NCBI RefSeq assembly: GCF_028610705.1
Contig: NZ_JAQQWT010000011.1
Coordinates: 1 to 64,000 of the forward strand
Source of the DNA: Halalkalibacter alkalisediminis
Lineage (GTDB): Bacteria > Bacillota > Bacilli > Bacillales > Bacillaceae_D
Length of the DNA stretch: 64,000 nucleotides
Direction of reading: 5' to 3'
Positions 1 through 7,852 of the stretch are shown here, in pieces. A model generated the notes under the pieces. The model saw only the letters and a program-made list of their open reading frames with translations, was not told where the DNA came from and did no database searches. Numbering within the stretch: the stretch's first letter is position 1; the number at the start of each line of letters is the position of its first letter. A program made the position numbers and the translations under genes.

Positions 1-182
1 GTATTTACTTTTTTGGCTCTAAACAGGAAGAACTTTAAAACTGAAAATTCAGTTAGTTTTTATGCAACACTAGTGATGCTTCATCACTTTAGATATATAA
101 CTACTTAGATAAGTTAAATCTTGTTCTTGCTTTCCTTCTCTGATCATTATTACTTAATCTCCTCCTCATACCAAAAAAACAC
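1..182. other. Left-edge intergenic sequence
   Basis: No gene is seen. A short palindrome at 39-54 (AACTGA, 4-base loop, TCAGTT) followed by a T-rich stretch could be a weak terminator for a plus-strand gene lying outside the window. Confidence 0.3.
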
Positions 183-224
183 AAAAAATGGCCTAACTTC
201 ACATATGTGTGAGAAGTTAGGCCA
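183..224 (-). terminator. Rho-independent terminator of the S-box ABC operon
   Basis: A perfect 12-bp inverted repeat (TGGCCTAACTTC at 189-200, its complement at 213-224) is followed on the minus strand by a run of T at 188-183. It lies about 170 bases past the permease stop, so it most likely ends the minus-strand ABC transporter transcript. The stretch between it and the permease stop (225-395) holds no gene that I can see. Confidence 0.8.
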
Positions 225-395
225 TGAATAAGACTTCTATACGGTGTATATTATTCTTTCATTTACCAAGGGCTATTTAATTTGCTGTTTGGCAGTCACA
301 TTTAAAATGACATTTGCCTTTGACTTATATCAAATATAACTCTACCATATTGCCCTCTATTATTCAAATGATTTCCACCATGAAAATGAAACCTA

Positions 396-1385
396 TTAAG
401 ATTTAAGCTTATAATAAGTTAGTCCTAACGCAAATGCTAGTACCGTTCCCTTTACAATATCCATTGCGTAATACGGAACCGACATCATGACTAATCCATT
501 TGATAAAATCCCAATAAGCACAGCACCAATAAACGTCCCAAATGCGTTTGGTTTCCCCGCCCCTAATACCGAAAACCCAATAAACGCTGCCGCTACAGCG
601 TCCATTAAATAAGGTGTTCCTGCACCAATTTCGGCTGTCATGACTCGAGAAGCAAGCACGATTCCTCCTACCGATGCAAAAAAAGCAGATAATAAGTAAG
701 CAATGACTTTATACTTATTAACTGGAATTCCGGAAAGCCTTGCCGCTTCTTGATTGCCACCAATCACATACATATATCTACCATGTTTTGTATAGGTAAG
801 GAAGATATGAACCGTGACCACAACCACCACCATAATGATAATAATCCACGGTAATTGTCCTAGTTTAGCGAATAAAGGGCTGATCGTTCCTGTTGCAAAT
901 GATCCATCAGCCATCACCATATTTTGTGAGACTGTTGCTCCTTTTGTATACGTTAGCGCAATTCCTTGAACAATAAACATAGTTGCCAATGTTAAAAGCA
1001 TATCAGGAATCTTCACTTTTACAATCATGAACGCATTAAAGGCTCCCACAAGCAATGCTGCAACGATAGCAGAGAATATCGCCACTACCGTGTCTTGAGA
1101 AAACCATACAAACATAGAAATAACGATAGCGTTTGATAGGGAAGCTACCGATCCCACGGAGAGATCAAACCCATTAACCGATAATGAAATGGTAATCCCA
1201 ATGGCTATGATTGTTACGATTGAAATCGATCGCAATATATTAATGAGATTATTACTTTGAATAAAGGCCGGATTAGAAAGCGCAAATACAACGATTAGAA
1301 TGAAAATAGTTAATAAGGTTCCATACTTGTATAAAAAATCAAAAAGATCAAACGTATTCTTCTGTGTAGTCTCGTTCGTTGGCAT
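396..1385 (-). CDS. Ribose-type ABC transporter permease, S-box regulated
   Basis: Integral membrane permease of the RbsC/MglC/XylH family (BPD_transp_2). It has about nine or ten hydrophobic segments and the family-typical stretch SVNGFDLSVGSVASLS early in the protein. I chose ATG at 1385 rather than an upstream in-frame start, because GGGAGG sits 8 bases before it and the ATPase stop is only one base away, as expected in a tight operon. It should form the translocation channel for the ATPase and the binding protein encoded just upstream. The substrate is not shown by the sequence; the SAM riboswitch upstream of the operon points to a methionine-salvage compound such as methylthioribose. Confidence 0.9.
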   Translation of the reverse strand: MPTNETTQKNTFDLFDFLYKYGTLLTIFILIVVFALSNPAFIQSNNLINILRSISIVTIIAIGITISLSVNGFDLSVGSVASLSNAIVISMFVWFSQDTVVAIFSAIVAALLVGAFNAFMIVKVKIPDMLLTLATMFIVQGIALTYTKGATVSQNMVMADGSFATGTISPLFAKLGQLPWIIIIMVVVVVTVHIFLTYTKHGRYMYVIGGNQEAARLSGIPVNKYKVIAYLLSAFFASVGGIVLASRVMTAEIGAGTPYLMDAVAAAFIGFSVLGAGKPNAFGTFIGAVLIGILSNGLVMMSVPYYAMDIVKGTVLAFALGLTYYKLKS

Positions 1386-1386
1386 T

Positions 1387-2892
1387 TTATTTTCCTCCCG
1401 TCGAATAGTGCAATAACTCTTCTTCCGTTGTATTTTTCGTTTCAAATTCCTTTGCTACTTGTCCATCATAAAGGACGTAGATCCGATTCGAAATTCCCAT
1501 TACTTCTGAGAGCTCTGCTGATGCGTAAATTACCGCTTTTCCACGTTTTGATAGCGCTACAATCAATTCAAAAATATCTTTCTTTGCACCTACATCTACT
1601 CCTTTAGTAGGTTCGTCAAATAAATAAACTTCAGCGTCGGCAATGAGCCATTTTCCAATCGCTATTTTTTGTTGGTTTCCACCAGAAAGATTTTCGACCT
1701 TTGCTGTCTCAGAAGGTGTCTTAATTCCTAATCGTTTGATAATCTCAAGGGATTTTTCCTTTTCAGCTTTTCTATTTAAAAAATGAAAGCGATTTGAGAA
1801 TTCGCTCAGACTAGCTGCACTAAGATTCGTTGCGACAGACTCCGCAATGAGAACCCCTTCCTTTCGACGTTCTTCTGGTACTAAAGCGATTCCCTTTTTC
1901 ACAGCATCATAGGGACTTTTTAGCTTTAATTCTTTTCCTCTAAGATTGATCGTTCCTGTTGTTTTCTTTTCATAACCAAAAAGCACTTTACAAAGCTCTG
2001 TTTTACCAGCACCAACTAAACCTGCTACGCCAACAATTTCTCCTTCCTTTACATATAAATTGAAGTCCGTTAATTTTCCTTTATCCGAAAGTCCTTTTAC
2101 TTGCAGAACTGAATGTCCAATGTCAAATGTATGGTCTGGAAATTGTTCTTCTAACTTTTCCCCTAACATATTCTCTATCACTTTACTTTGACTCGTAGCT
2201 GCAGTTTGTTCTTTCACTACGAACTTCCCATTTCTCATTACCGTGATCTCATCGGCAATTTCAAATATTTCTGGCAGGCGGTGTGAGATAAAAATAATTC
2301 CGACCTGATTTTCTTTCAATTGCTGAACAATTCTAAAAAACTCTGTTGTTTCAGCATGACTTAATGGTGCTGTCGGTTCATCTAAAATAAGGAATTTGCA
2401 TTTTGTCGATACAGCTCTAGCAATTAAAACCATTTGCTTTTCAGCTAGAGTCAACTCACTTACTAGTTTCTTAGACGATACATTGATTTTCATCTTTTCT
2501 AAAATGTCCGTAGCTTTCGTATGGAGCACTTTCCATTTCATAAATTGTTTCTTTCCCATATTTGTCACCGTTTCATTTAACATAATATTTTCAGCAACAG
2601 ATAAATAAGGGATAAGAGCCGTATCTACTTCTTGATACACAATTTGAATGCCATGAGTCTGCGCATCTTTCGGAGTTCGAATGAAAACCGCTTTTCCATT
2701 AATGAAAATTTCTCCCGTGTAATGACCATATGCTCCTGAAAGAACTTTCATTAAGGTCGATTTCCCTGCACCATTTGCCCCAAGTAATGCGTGAGTCCTT
2801 CCTGTTTCAGCTTCAAAGTCAACCTGATTCAGCGCCTTAACACCAGGAAATTCAATCGAAATGTTTTTCATTTCTAGTAATCCTTTTTCCAC
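1387..2892 (-). CDS. Ribose-type ABC transporter ATPase with two ABC domains
   Basis: Sugar-type ABC ATPase of the RbsA/MglA family, about 501 residues with two nucleotide-binding domains. The first has Walker A GANGAGKST (residues 38-46) and Walker B FLILDEPTAP. The second has the degenerate Walker A GLVGAGKTE usual for this family, the signature LSGGNQQK and Walker B LFDEPTKGVD. It starts at GTG (2892) with AGGAGG 9-10 bases upstream. It energises import by the adjacent permease. The spacer between this gene and the binding-protein gene carries a hairpin that may lower expression of this gene relative to the binding protein. Confidence 0.92.
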   Translation of the reverse strand: MEKGLLEMKNISIEFPGVKALNQVDFEAETGRTHALLGANGAGKSTLMKVLSGAYGHYTGEIFINGKAVFIRTPKDAQTHGIQIVYQEVDTALIPYLSVAENIMLNETVTNMGKKQFMKWKVLHTKATDILEKMKINVSSKKLVSELTLAEKQMVLIARAVSTKCKFLILDEPTAPLSHAETTEFFRIVQQLKENQVGIIFISHRLPEIFEIADEITVMRNGKFVVKEQTAATSQSKVIENMLGEKLEEQFPDHTFDIGHSVLQVKGLSDKGKLTDFNLYVKEGEIVGVAGLVGAGKTELCKVLFGYEKKTTGTINLRGKELKLKSPYDAVKKGIALVPEERRKEGVLIAESVATNLSAASLSEFSNRFHFLNRKAEKEKSLEIIKRLGIKTPSETAKVENLSGGNQQKIAIGKWLIADAEVYLFDEPTKGVDVGAKKDIFELIVALSKRGKAVIYASAELSEVMGISNRIYVLYDGQVAKEFETKNTTEEELLHYSTGGK

Positions 2893-2920
2893 CGTTCATT
2901 CCCTCCTTTTGGTCATAATA

Positions 2921-2987
2921 AAAAAGGATAACACCCAAGGATCTGCTTTTTAAGAAACAGACCGTGAAGTCAGGAATTATCCTTTTT
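2921..2987 (-). terminator. Intercistronic hairpin between binding-protein and ATPase genes
   Basis: An 11-bp perfect inverted repeat (AAAAAGGATAA at 2921-2931, complement at 2977-2987) encloses a smaller inner hairpin (around 2943-2960). On the minus strand the second arm ends in a T-run. It follows the binding-protein stop by 10 bases. Such hairpins often act as partial terminators or 3' stabilisers so that the binding protein is made in excess; this role is inferred. Confidence 0.6.
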
Positions 2988-2997
2988 GACCATTGTT

Positions 2998-4110
2998 CTA
3001 TTTATTGTAGTACTCCTTCAAAACGTCCATCCATTCTTCTTCAAATGCAGTGGATTGTCCCCAACCGTCAACTAAATTAGCAAGGTTTACCATATTTACT
3101 GCTTCATCTGCTTGTAATAACTGTTCTTGAGAAATAAGTGATGCTTCAAGATCGTATGAATCAGGCGTGTCTTCTCCGGCTAATTTCTTGGCTACAATTC
3201 TCATGTTAACCGCACCAATTAATTTAGGATCAACAGCGGCTGTATACTTCCAAGGATTGCCCTCTTCTTGAATTTCTAGTAAATCAGCATTAGATACGTC
3301 AATTCCATAGATTTTAATCTCATCTCTACCGGCTTCTTTGATCGCACGAGCAGCTCCAATGGCAAATGCATCCCACGTTGCGAAAATCGCATCAATTTCT
3401 CCTTCTGGATGCTTCGTTAGCATAGCAGCAACTGCATTTTGCGTTTGAACCGATGTATCAGCAGCGGCAACTCCAAATCTTTCTACTTCATTAATGCCCG
3501 GGTTTTTAGCTAGAACATCTTGATATACATTATTTCTTCTTACCATTGGTAGGAATCCATCTACCCAAAGATAAACGATATTTGCTTCACCATTGGAATC
3601 TTGAACTAATTGATCCAACGCTAATGTAGCTAACGCTTCATCATCTTGTGAAGTTAACGTAACCCCAGCAACATCTGCTAGATCTCCAGTTGAATCAAAC
3701 GTAACGACGCTTTTTCCTTTTTCAGTTAATGCCTTTACACTATCAACCGTAGCTGTATCATCTCCGTGAGAGATAATAAATCCGTCATAGTCTTCTTCTA
3801 ATGCTTGAGCAATTGCATCATGGAACTTAGCTGTATCACCATTTGCCGTAAAGACATCCACGTTAAATCCAAAACTTTCCCCTTCTTCCTTCGCTCCTGC
3901 TAAAAATTGAGCAGTATGGTCATCACCACCAATTTTACGAATGACTTTAATGTTTGCTCCTTCTCCATTTGCAAAACGCTCTGGTACATTTTCAAATGAC
4001 ACTGGGGCCGCCGCTTCTTCGGCTGCATTCCCTCCTGCTGAACAACCAGTTAAAAGTAAACCTAGTCCTAGCGCTGGTACTAATGCTCTTTTTAAAAATT
4101 CTTTTTTCAT
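2998..4110 (-). CDS. Sugar-type ABC substrate-binding lipoprotein, S-box regulated
   Basis: Periplasmic-binding-protein family 4 (ribose/AI-2 type) lipoprotein of 370 residues. The signal peptide ends in the lipobox LLTGC, with the lipidated Cys at residue 23. The mature part has the two-lobe fold typical of sugar-binding proteins, with motifs such as GFIISHGD and IDAIFATWDAFAIGAARA. ATG at 4110 has GGGGAGAG upstream. It is the first gene of the operon and lies directly behind the SAM riboswitch and its attenuator. It should capture the substrate at the cell surface. Family membership alone would suggest a pentose; the control by SAM suggests a sulfur-containing pentose such as 5-methylthioribose, which is inference. 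Confidence 0.9.
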   Translation of the reverse strand: MKKEFLKRALVPALGLGLLLTGCSAGGNAAEEAAAPVSFENVPERFANGEGANIKVIRKIGGDDHTAQFLAGAKEEGESFGFNVDVFTANGDTAKFHDAIAQALEEDYDGFIISHGDDTATVDSVKALTEKGKSVVTFDSTGDLADVAGVTLTSQDDEALATLALDQLVQDSNGEANIVYLWVDGFLPMVRRNNVYQDVLAKNPGINEVERFGVAAADTSVQTQNAVAAMLTKHPEGEIDAIFATWDAFAIGAARAIKEAGRDEIKIYGIDVSNADLLEIQEEGNPWKYTAAVDPKLIGAVNMRIVAKKLAGEDTPDSYDLEASLISQEQLLQADEAVNMVNLANLVDGWGQSTAFEEEWMDVLKEYYNK

Positions 4111-4159
4111 TTCTATCTCTCCCCTTTTTTCTATTTGATTATTTAATCACCCTAGTAAA

Positions 4160-4190
4160 CAAAAAGAACCTCTCTAATAAAAGAGAGGTT
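4160..4190 (-). terminator. SAM riboswitch attenuator hairpin
   Basis: AACCTCTCT (4167-4175) pairs with AGAGAGGTT (4182-4190), and the minus strand continues as CTTTTTG. The 5' arm on the RNA can instead pair with the 3' strand of aptamer helix P1 (AAGAGAGG around 4212-4219), giving a classic antiterminator. Bound SAM would free the terminator and stop transcription before the binding-protein gene. Confidence 0.88.
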
Positions 4191-4207
4191 CATCATAAAT
4201 AAATTAA

Positions 4208-4323
4208 GGTTCCTCTCTTATCTTTCAAAGCATTAAAGATGCTTTGCAGGATTTAGCACCAATTCTAGATAGAACGGTTGCTGGGCGTCATAGGGCCAGT
4301 CCCTCTGCCACTCTTGATAAGAG
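4208..4323 (-). promoter_or_regulatory. SAM-I (S-box) riboswitch aptamer
   Basis: Read on the minus strand, the sequence has the hallmark S-box blocks in order: CTCTTATCAAGAG (P1 and first junction), GGCAGAGGGACTGGCCC, TGACGCCC, CAGCAACC, then GGTGCTAAATCC and GATAAGAG closing P1 (4323-4316 with 4222-4215). The P2 kink-turn and the GCAACC/GGTGC helix P3 are all present. S-box RNAs bind S-adenosylmethionine and usually switch off methionine or sulfur genes when SAM is plentiful. Here the regulated operon is the ribose-type ABC importer at 396-4110. Confidence 0.95.
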
Positions 4324-4357
4324 TTTCTATTAAATTATCAGTCAAATTAATATATTC

Positions 4358-4386
4358 ACTTTAATCTCTTATAAACATTCTGTCAA
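4358..4386 (-). promoter_or_regulatory. Sigma-A promoter of the S-box operon
   Basis: On the minus strand a perfect -35 box TTGACA (4386-4381) is followed after 17 bases by TAAAGT (4363-4358) as the -10. Transcription would start near 4350, about 27 bases before the riboswitch aptamer. Confidence 0.75.
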
Positions 4387-4552
4387 TAAATTTAACGGAA
4401 AATATGTAAAATTAAATTAATTCTTATTTCTCTAACTTCTTCTAGTCTTTTCTGAATAAGCGCCTATTTTTAAAAAGTCATCGCAACTAAGTACCTTCTT
4501 TAAACATAGGCATATGATAAATTTGATAAAACCTCTGAAGGGAATGAGCAAC

Positions 4553-5467
4553 ATGTATGATCCTAAAAAGTATCCATATCCTTATTATGCAAATGTTAAC
4601 ACACCCATTTATAATCCAGACTCTATGACAAGGAAGCAAAACGGACAGGAGCAACAAGTAGTTGAAGCTTTATTAGCAGGAATAAAAAGAGAGGCTTCTG
4701 CCGTTGCTCTTTATAGGCGGTTAGCAAGTGTAGCCCCAAATGAAAAGCATAAAAGTGACATTCTTTATGCTTTAGAAAGAAAAAAAGCTCATTTGACACA
4801 GTTTACTAATCTTTTCATGAATCTTACTGGAAGTCAGCCCATGTACCAAATTGAGAATGCCCCTTTTCATAGTTATCAAGATGGGTTACAAAGGGCTTAC
4901 GAAGCAGAAGTAGAGGGGTATGAACACTATCAAAAAAGTAGTTTACTGACGGGGCAACCACACGTTCAAAATGTATTTTTATGGGCTTTAACTGGTGATC
5001 AAGAGAATGCTACTCGTTTTAGTTTTTTAAATGAGGAAGTTTTAAATCGATTAACGGATTATGGGCCAGATCCGTTTGTCGTTAATATCGACGAGGTTAC
5101 AAAGCAAAACCATACGTACCGTACCGCTTTATGGACAGGAACTCATTTGCAAGTGACCTTGATGAGTATCAATGTTGGAGAAGACATCGGCTTAGAAGTA
5201 CATCCGACACTTGATCAATTCATACGTCTTGAAGAAGGGCAAGGAATCGTTCAAATGGGTGATAGCAAAGATACATTAGATTTTGAAGCAGAAGTCTTTG
5301 ATGACTATGCGTTCGTGATACCTGCTGGCAAATGGCACAACCTAACCAATACGGGTAATAAACCTATTAAACTTTACTCCATCTATGCCCCGCCCGAGCA
5401 TCCATATGGAACCGTTCATGAAACGAAAGACATTGCAATAGCAGCTGAAGAACATCACCACTATTAA
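4553..5467 (+). CDS. Ferritin-like domain / cupin fusion protein
   Basis: Two-domain protein. Residues 30-165 are rich in helix and resemble a rubrerythrin/ferritin-like bundle (EALLAGIKREASAVALYRRL, EAEVEGYEHYQ). The C-terminal 110 residues form a cupin with conserved GxxxxxHxH-like positions (EDIGLEVHPTLDQFIRLEEG) and the second cupin motif (PAGKWHNLTN), ending in a His-rich EEHHHY tail that could bind metal. Two earlier in-frame ATGs exist (4514, 4544); I chose ATG at 4553 because GAAGGG lies about 10 bases before it. Function is not known; a metal-dependent or spore-associated role is possible. The gene stands alone between the S-box promoter and a terminator. Confidence 0.82.
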   Translation: MYDPKKYPYPYYANVNTPIYNPDSMTRKQNGQEQQVVEALLAGIKREASAVALYRRLASVAPNEKHKSDILYALERKKAHLTQFTNLFMNLTGSQPMYQIENAPFHSYQDGLQRAYEAEVEGYEHYQKSSLLTGQPHVQNVFLWALTGDQENATRFSFLNEEVLNRLTDYGPDPFVVNIDEVTKQNHTYRTALWTGTHLQVTLMSINVGEDIGLEVHPTLDQFIRLEEGQGIVQMGDSKDTLDFEAEVFDDYAFVIPAGKWHNLTNTGNKPIKLYSIYAPPEHPYGTVHETKDIAIAAEEHHHY

Positions 5468-5621
5468 TTAAAAAAATTAAAATAAGAGGATGAGAAAAAG
5501 GTGATGCTTATTTTGGCCTTATTTCCACCCTTGTTTAAATGGTGATTAACCGTATTATTCATATCTAGTATTTAACAGTCTTAAATGGGTATTTAAGCAC
5601 TAGAAGAAGACAATTATAAAA

Positions 5622-5657
5622 TAAAAAAGCAATGGACTGAACTCCATCGCTTTTTTA
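5622..5657. terminator. Bidirectional terminator between convergent units
   Basis: AAAAAAGCAATGGA (5624-5637) pairs with TCCATCGCTTTTTT (5643-5656), with one A-C mismatch. A/T tracts on both sides make it suitable for ending both the plus-strand cupin gene and the minus-strand purine operon. The rest of 5468-5784 shows nothing further that I can support. Confidence 0.75.
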
Positions 5658-5784
5658 TTGCTAATATGGTTATTATTCCCACTCCAAAATACTGGTCAAA
5701 CGATTTGTTAATTGAGGTATTAATTTGAATTCCCTCCCCCTCAACCAAACCTGATACTTCGAGTTTCATCCTTTTTTCAAACAA

Positions 5785-6624
5785 TCAGATAACTGAATTG
5801 CAGAGTATTTCAAACCCCTCTATTTGACACTCGACACGGTCTCCCTTTTGAATCACTGTTGCTCCAGGCGTGCCCGTGATAATAATATCTCCAGGGTGGA
5901 GAGTACTCACCTTTGATAGAAATGAAACAATGTTTTCTGGGCTGTAAATCATATTTGAGACTTTGTTTTGATGAATAATCTGACCGTTTAAAACCGTAGC
6001 CACTGATAAGCTATCGACATTTTCAACCTCACTCTTAGATAAGAAAACAGGTCCAAAGCTAAAGAACGTGTCAAAGCTTTTAGACCGCTGCAAATAACGT
6101 GGATTTGCCGCATGAATATCCGCTGCGGTTACATCGATAGCAGGAGTGAAACCAGCAATGACATCCATGACCTCATTTTCCTCTATATTTTTGCATGTCT
6201 TCCCAATAATGATGGCGAGTTCTGCTTCTGCTGTCGTCCTATTCGATTGATCCGGTATAATAATCGAATCATTTGGTCCTATTAGGCTTGAATATGGCTT
6301 CATAAAAAAAATGGGGTCGGATTCTTCTATAGCTCCTAGCTCTGTTTTTACCGACTTATAATTCATGCCCATTCCCCAAATTTTACGAGGATTTCGATAG
6401 AGTGGAGCAAAATCTACTTCTTCTATAGGAATCAGATTCAGTGCTTTGTCGTTTCCACCTTTTAACCATTCCTCAACCTCTTTTAGTTTTCCATTTAAAA
6501 GGAGATCTAAAAAAGAGATATCTTTAAGCTCAAACTCCTCCAGTTGATCGAGTACAATGACTCCTTTACTCGTTAAGATTGCTAGCTTTTCGATATCCAT
6601 TATGTTTACCGTTACAAGTTTCAT
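5785..6624 (-). CDS. Fumarylacetoacetate hydrolase-family enzyme in purine cluster
   Basis: FAH-superfamily protein of about 279 residues. The conserved C-terminal domain is visible: metal-ligand region AEAELAIIIG, the downstream D in PAIDVTAADIHAANPRYLQRSKSFDTF, and the closing ITGTPG followed by GDRVECQIEG. The family includes hydrolases, decarboxylases and proteins annotated as ureidoglycolate lyase. It is the last gene of a minus-strand run allC-pucG-amidase-FAH, so a step on an ureido or oxalurate intermediate is plausible, but the substrate is inferred. ATG at 6624 is preferred because AGGTG lies 7 bases upstream; two earlier in-frame starts are too close to it. Confidence 0.85.
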   Translation of the reverse strand: MKLVTVNIMDIEKLAILTSKGVIVLDQLEEFELKDISFLDLLLNGKLKEVEEWLKGGNDKALNLIPIEEVDFAPLYRNPRKIWGMGMNYKSVKTELGAIEESDPIFFMKPYSSLIGPNDSIIIPDQSNRTTAEAELAIIIGKTCKNIEENEVMDVIAGFTPAIDVTAADIHAANPRYLQRSKSFDTFFSFGPVFLSKSEVENVDSLSVATVLNGQIIHQNKVSNMIYSPENIVSFLSKVSTLHPGDIIITGTPGATVIQKGDRVECQIEGFEILCNSVI

Positions 6625-6648
6625 CTTCATCACCTAGTCGTCTCGTTT

Positions 6649-7836
6649 TCAATCTTGTTTCCATATCTCTTTATTTTCATATACCCATCGAAGTAATTTT
6701 TTATCTTGATTCAAGCCCGCTATGATTGAAAGAGAGATTGGAATTCCATCGCCCCCTCTAAAAGGGATAGTCACCTGAGGCAATCCAACTAATCCAGCTA
6801 TACAAGATAGCTGCATCGTTTGTGATCTTCTTTTCTCAATCTCCCCACCTGATAATTGGCATAATGGCGCTTTACCTGGTGTTGTAGGAATAATTAATAA
6901 CTTATCTTCACCGATCATCTCTTTCATCCTGATTCGAACAAGGTCTCTTACCTTTTGCTCTAGTTTTCCTTCTGCGTCTGTAAGCGTACTTGCCCACTTA
7001 AATCTCGCTTCTATATCCGGACCAAAAACTGGCTTGTATTTCTCAATCCACTCTCCATGTGTTTTCCAAATTTCAATCCCTTGTAAAATCCTAAAGCTCT
7101 TCGCCCATTCTTCTAAGCCTTCTTCTGATATATCTAGCCACTTACTTATTTCGGCATCTGTAATTAAAGCATCTATATATGTGGAAAGTGTCGACCTGCT
7201 TTCATAGTCGGCCAACCGCCAAGCATCTTTTCCCAATAATAAAGTCGAGAAAGAATCTTCGTCAGCAGAAACGGTCTCACTCATTAATTGATTTCCTACA
7301 TCCATCAGTACCTTAGCGTCTCGCGCCATCCACCCTACTGTATCAAAACTTTCGGCAAGTGGAATCACACCATCAATTGCAACAAGTCCGTGCGTAGGTC
7401 GAAAACCAAAAAGACCACAGTAGGCTGAAGGGACGCGGACAGATCCTCCCGTATCTGTACCTAAAGCAAAATCAACTAAATGTGCTGAGACGGCTACCGC
7501 GGACCCACTAGATGATCCACCAGGGATCCGTCCTTTCGCTTTTGGGTTTACCGGTGTTCCATAATGAAAATTCTCCCCATTTAAGCTATACATTAATTCA
7601 TCAGTAATTGTTGTACCGTGAAGTTTTGCCCCTGCAGATAACAATCTATGAACAGCCGTAGCATGCAACTTAGCTGGTTCATGTGTCTTTAACCAATCTG
7701 GATTGCCTGCACTTGCTGTGATTCCTTTGATTGCAAAGACGTCTTTTACCGCAAACGTATAGCCTGATAACTCCCCTTCTTGAAGGGGTTCCACCTCAAG
7801 TGTTTCGTTGATGTATACATTAAATTGGTTGCTCAT
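6649..7836 (-). CDS. Amidase-signature family hydrolase
   Basis: Amidase-signature enzyme of about 395 residues with the Ser-cisSer-Lys triad in place: Lys in FAVKDVF, the Gly/Ser-rich loop PGGSSSGSAVAV and the nucleophile region GTDTGGSVRVPSA. These enzymes cleave amide or ureido C-N bonds. It lies 16 bases behind pucG and 24 bases before the FAH gene, so it is probably co-transcribed with ureide-degrading enzymes. PucG makes oxalurate-type products from ureidoglycine, and hydrolysis of such a product or of a carbamoyl compound would fit. B. subtilis puc clusters do not normally contain this gene. Start chosen at ATG 7836 with GGTGGGG 6 bases upstream. Confidence 0.87.
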   Translation of the reverse strand: MSNQFNVYINETLEVEPLQEGELSGYTFAVKDVFAIKGITASAGNPDWLKTHEPAKLHATAVHRLLSAGAKLHGTTITDELMYSLNGENFHYGTPVNPKAKGRIPGGSSSGSAVAVSAHLVDFALGTDTGGSVRVPSAYCGLFGFRPTHGLVAIDGVIPLAESFDTVGWMARDAKVLMDVGNQLMSETVSADEDSFSTLLLGKDAWRLADYESRSTLSTYIDALITDAEISKWLDISEEGLEEWAKSFRILQGIEIWKTHGEWIEKYKPVFGPDIEARFKWASTLTDAEGKLEQKVRDLVRIRMKEMIGEDKLLIIPTTPGKAPLCQLSGGEIEKRRSQTMQLSCIAGLVGLPQVTIPFRGGDGIPISLSIIAGLNQDKKLLRWVYENKEIWKQD

Positions 7837-7852
7837 TAAATTCCCCACCCTT

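Noticed and set aside
5614-5769. Minus-strand 51-codon frame after the FAH gene (MKLEVSGLVEGEG...)
   Set aside because: It runs through the bidirectional terminator, the only purine-rich stretch is directly against the ATG, and no family features are seen.
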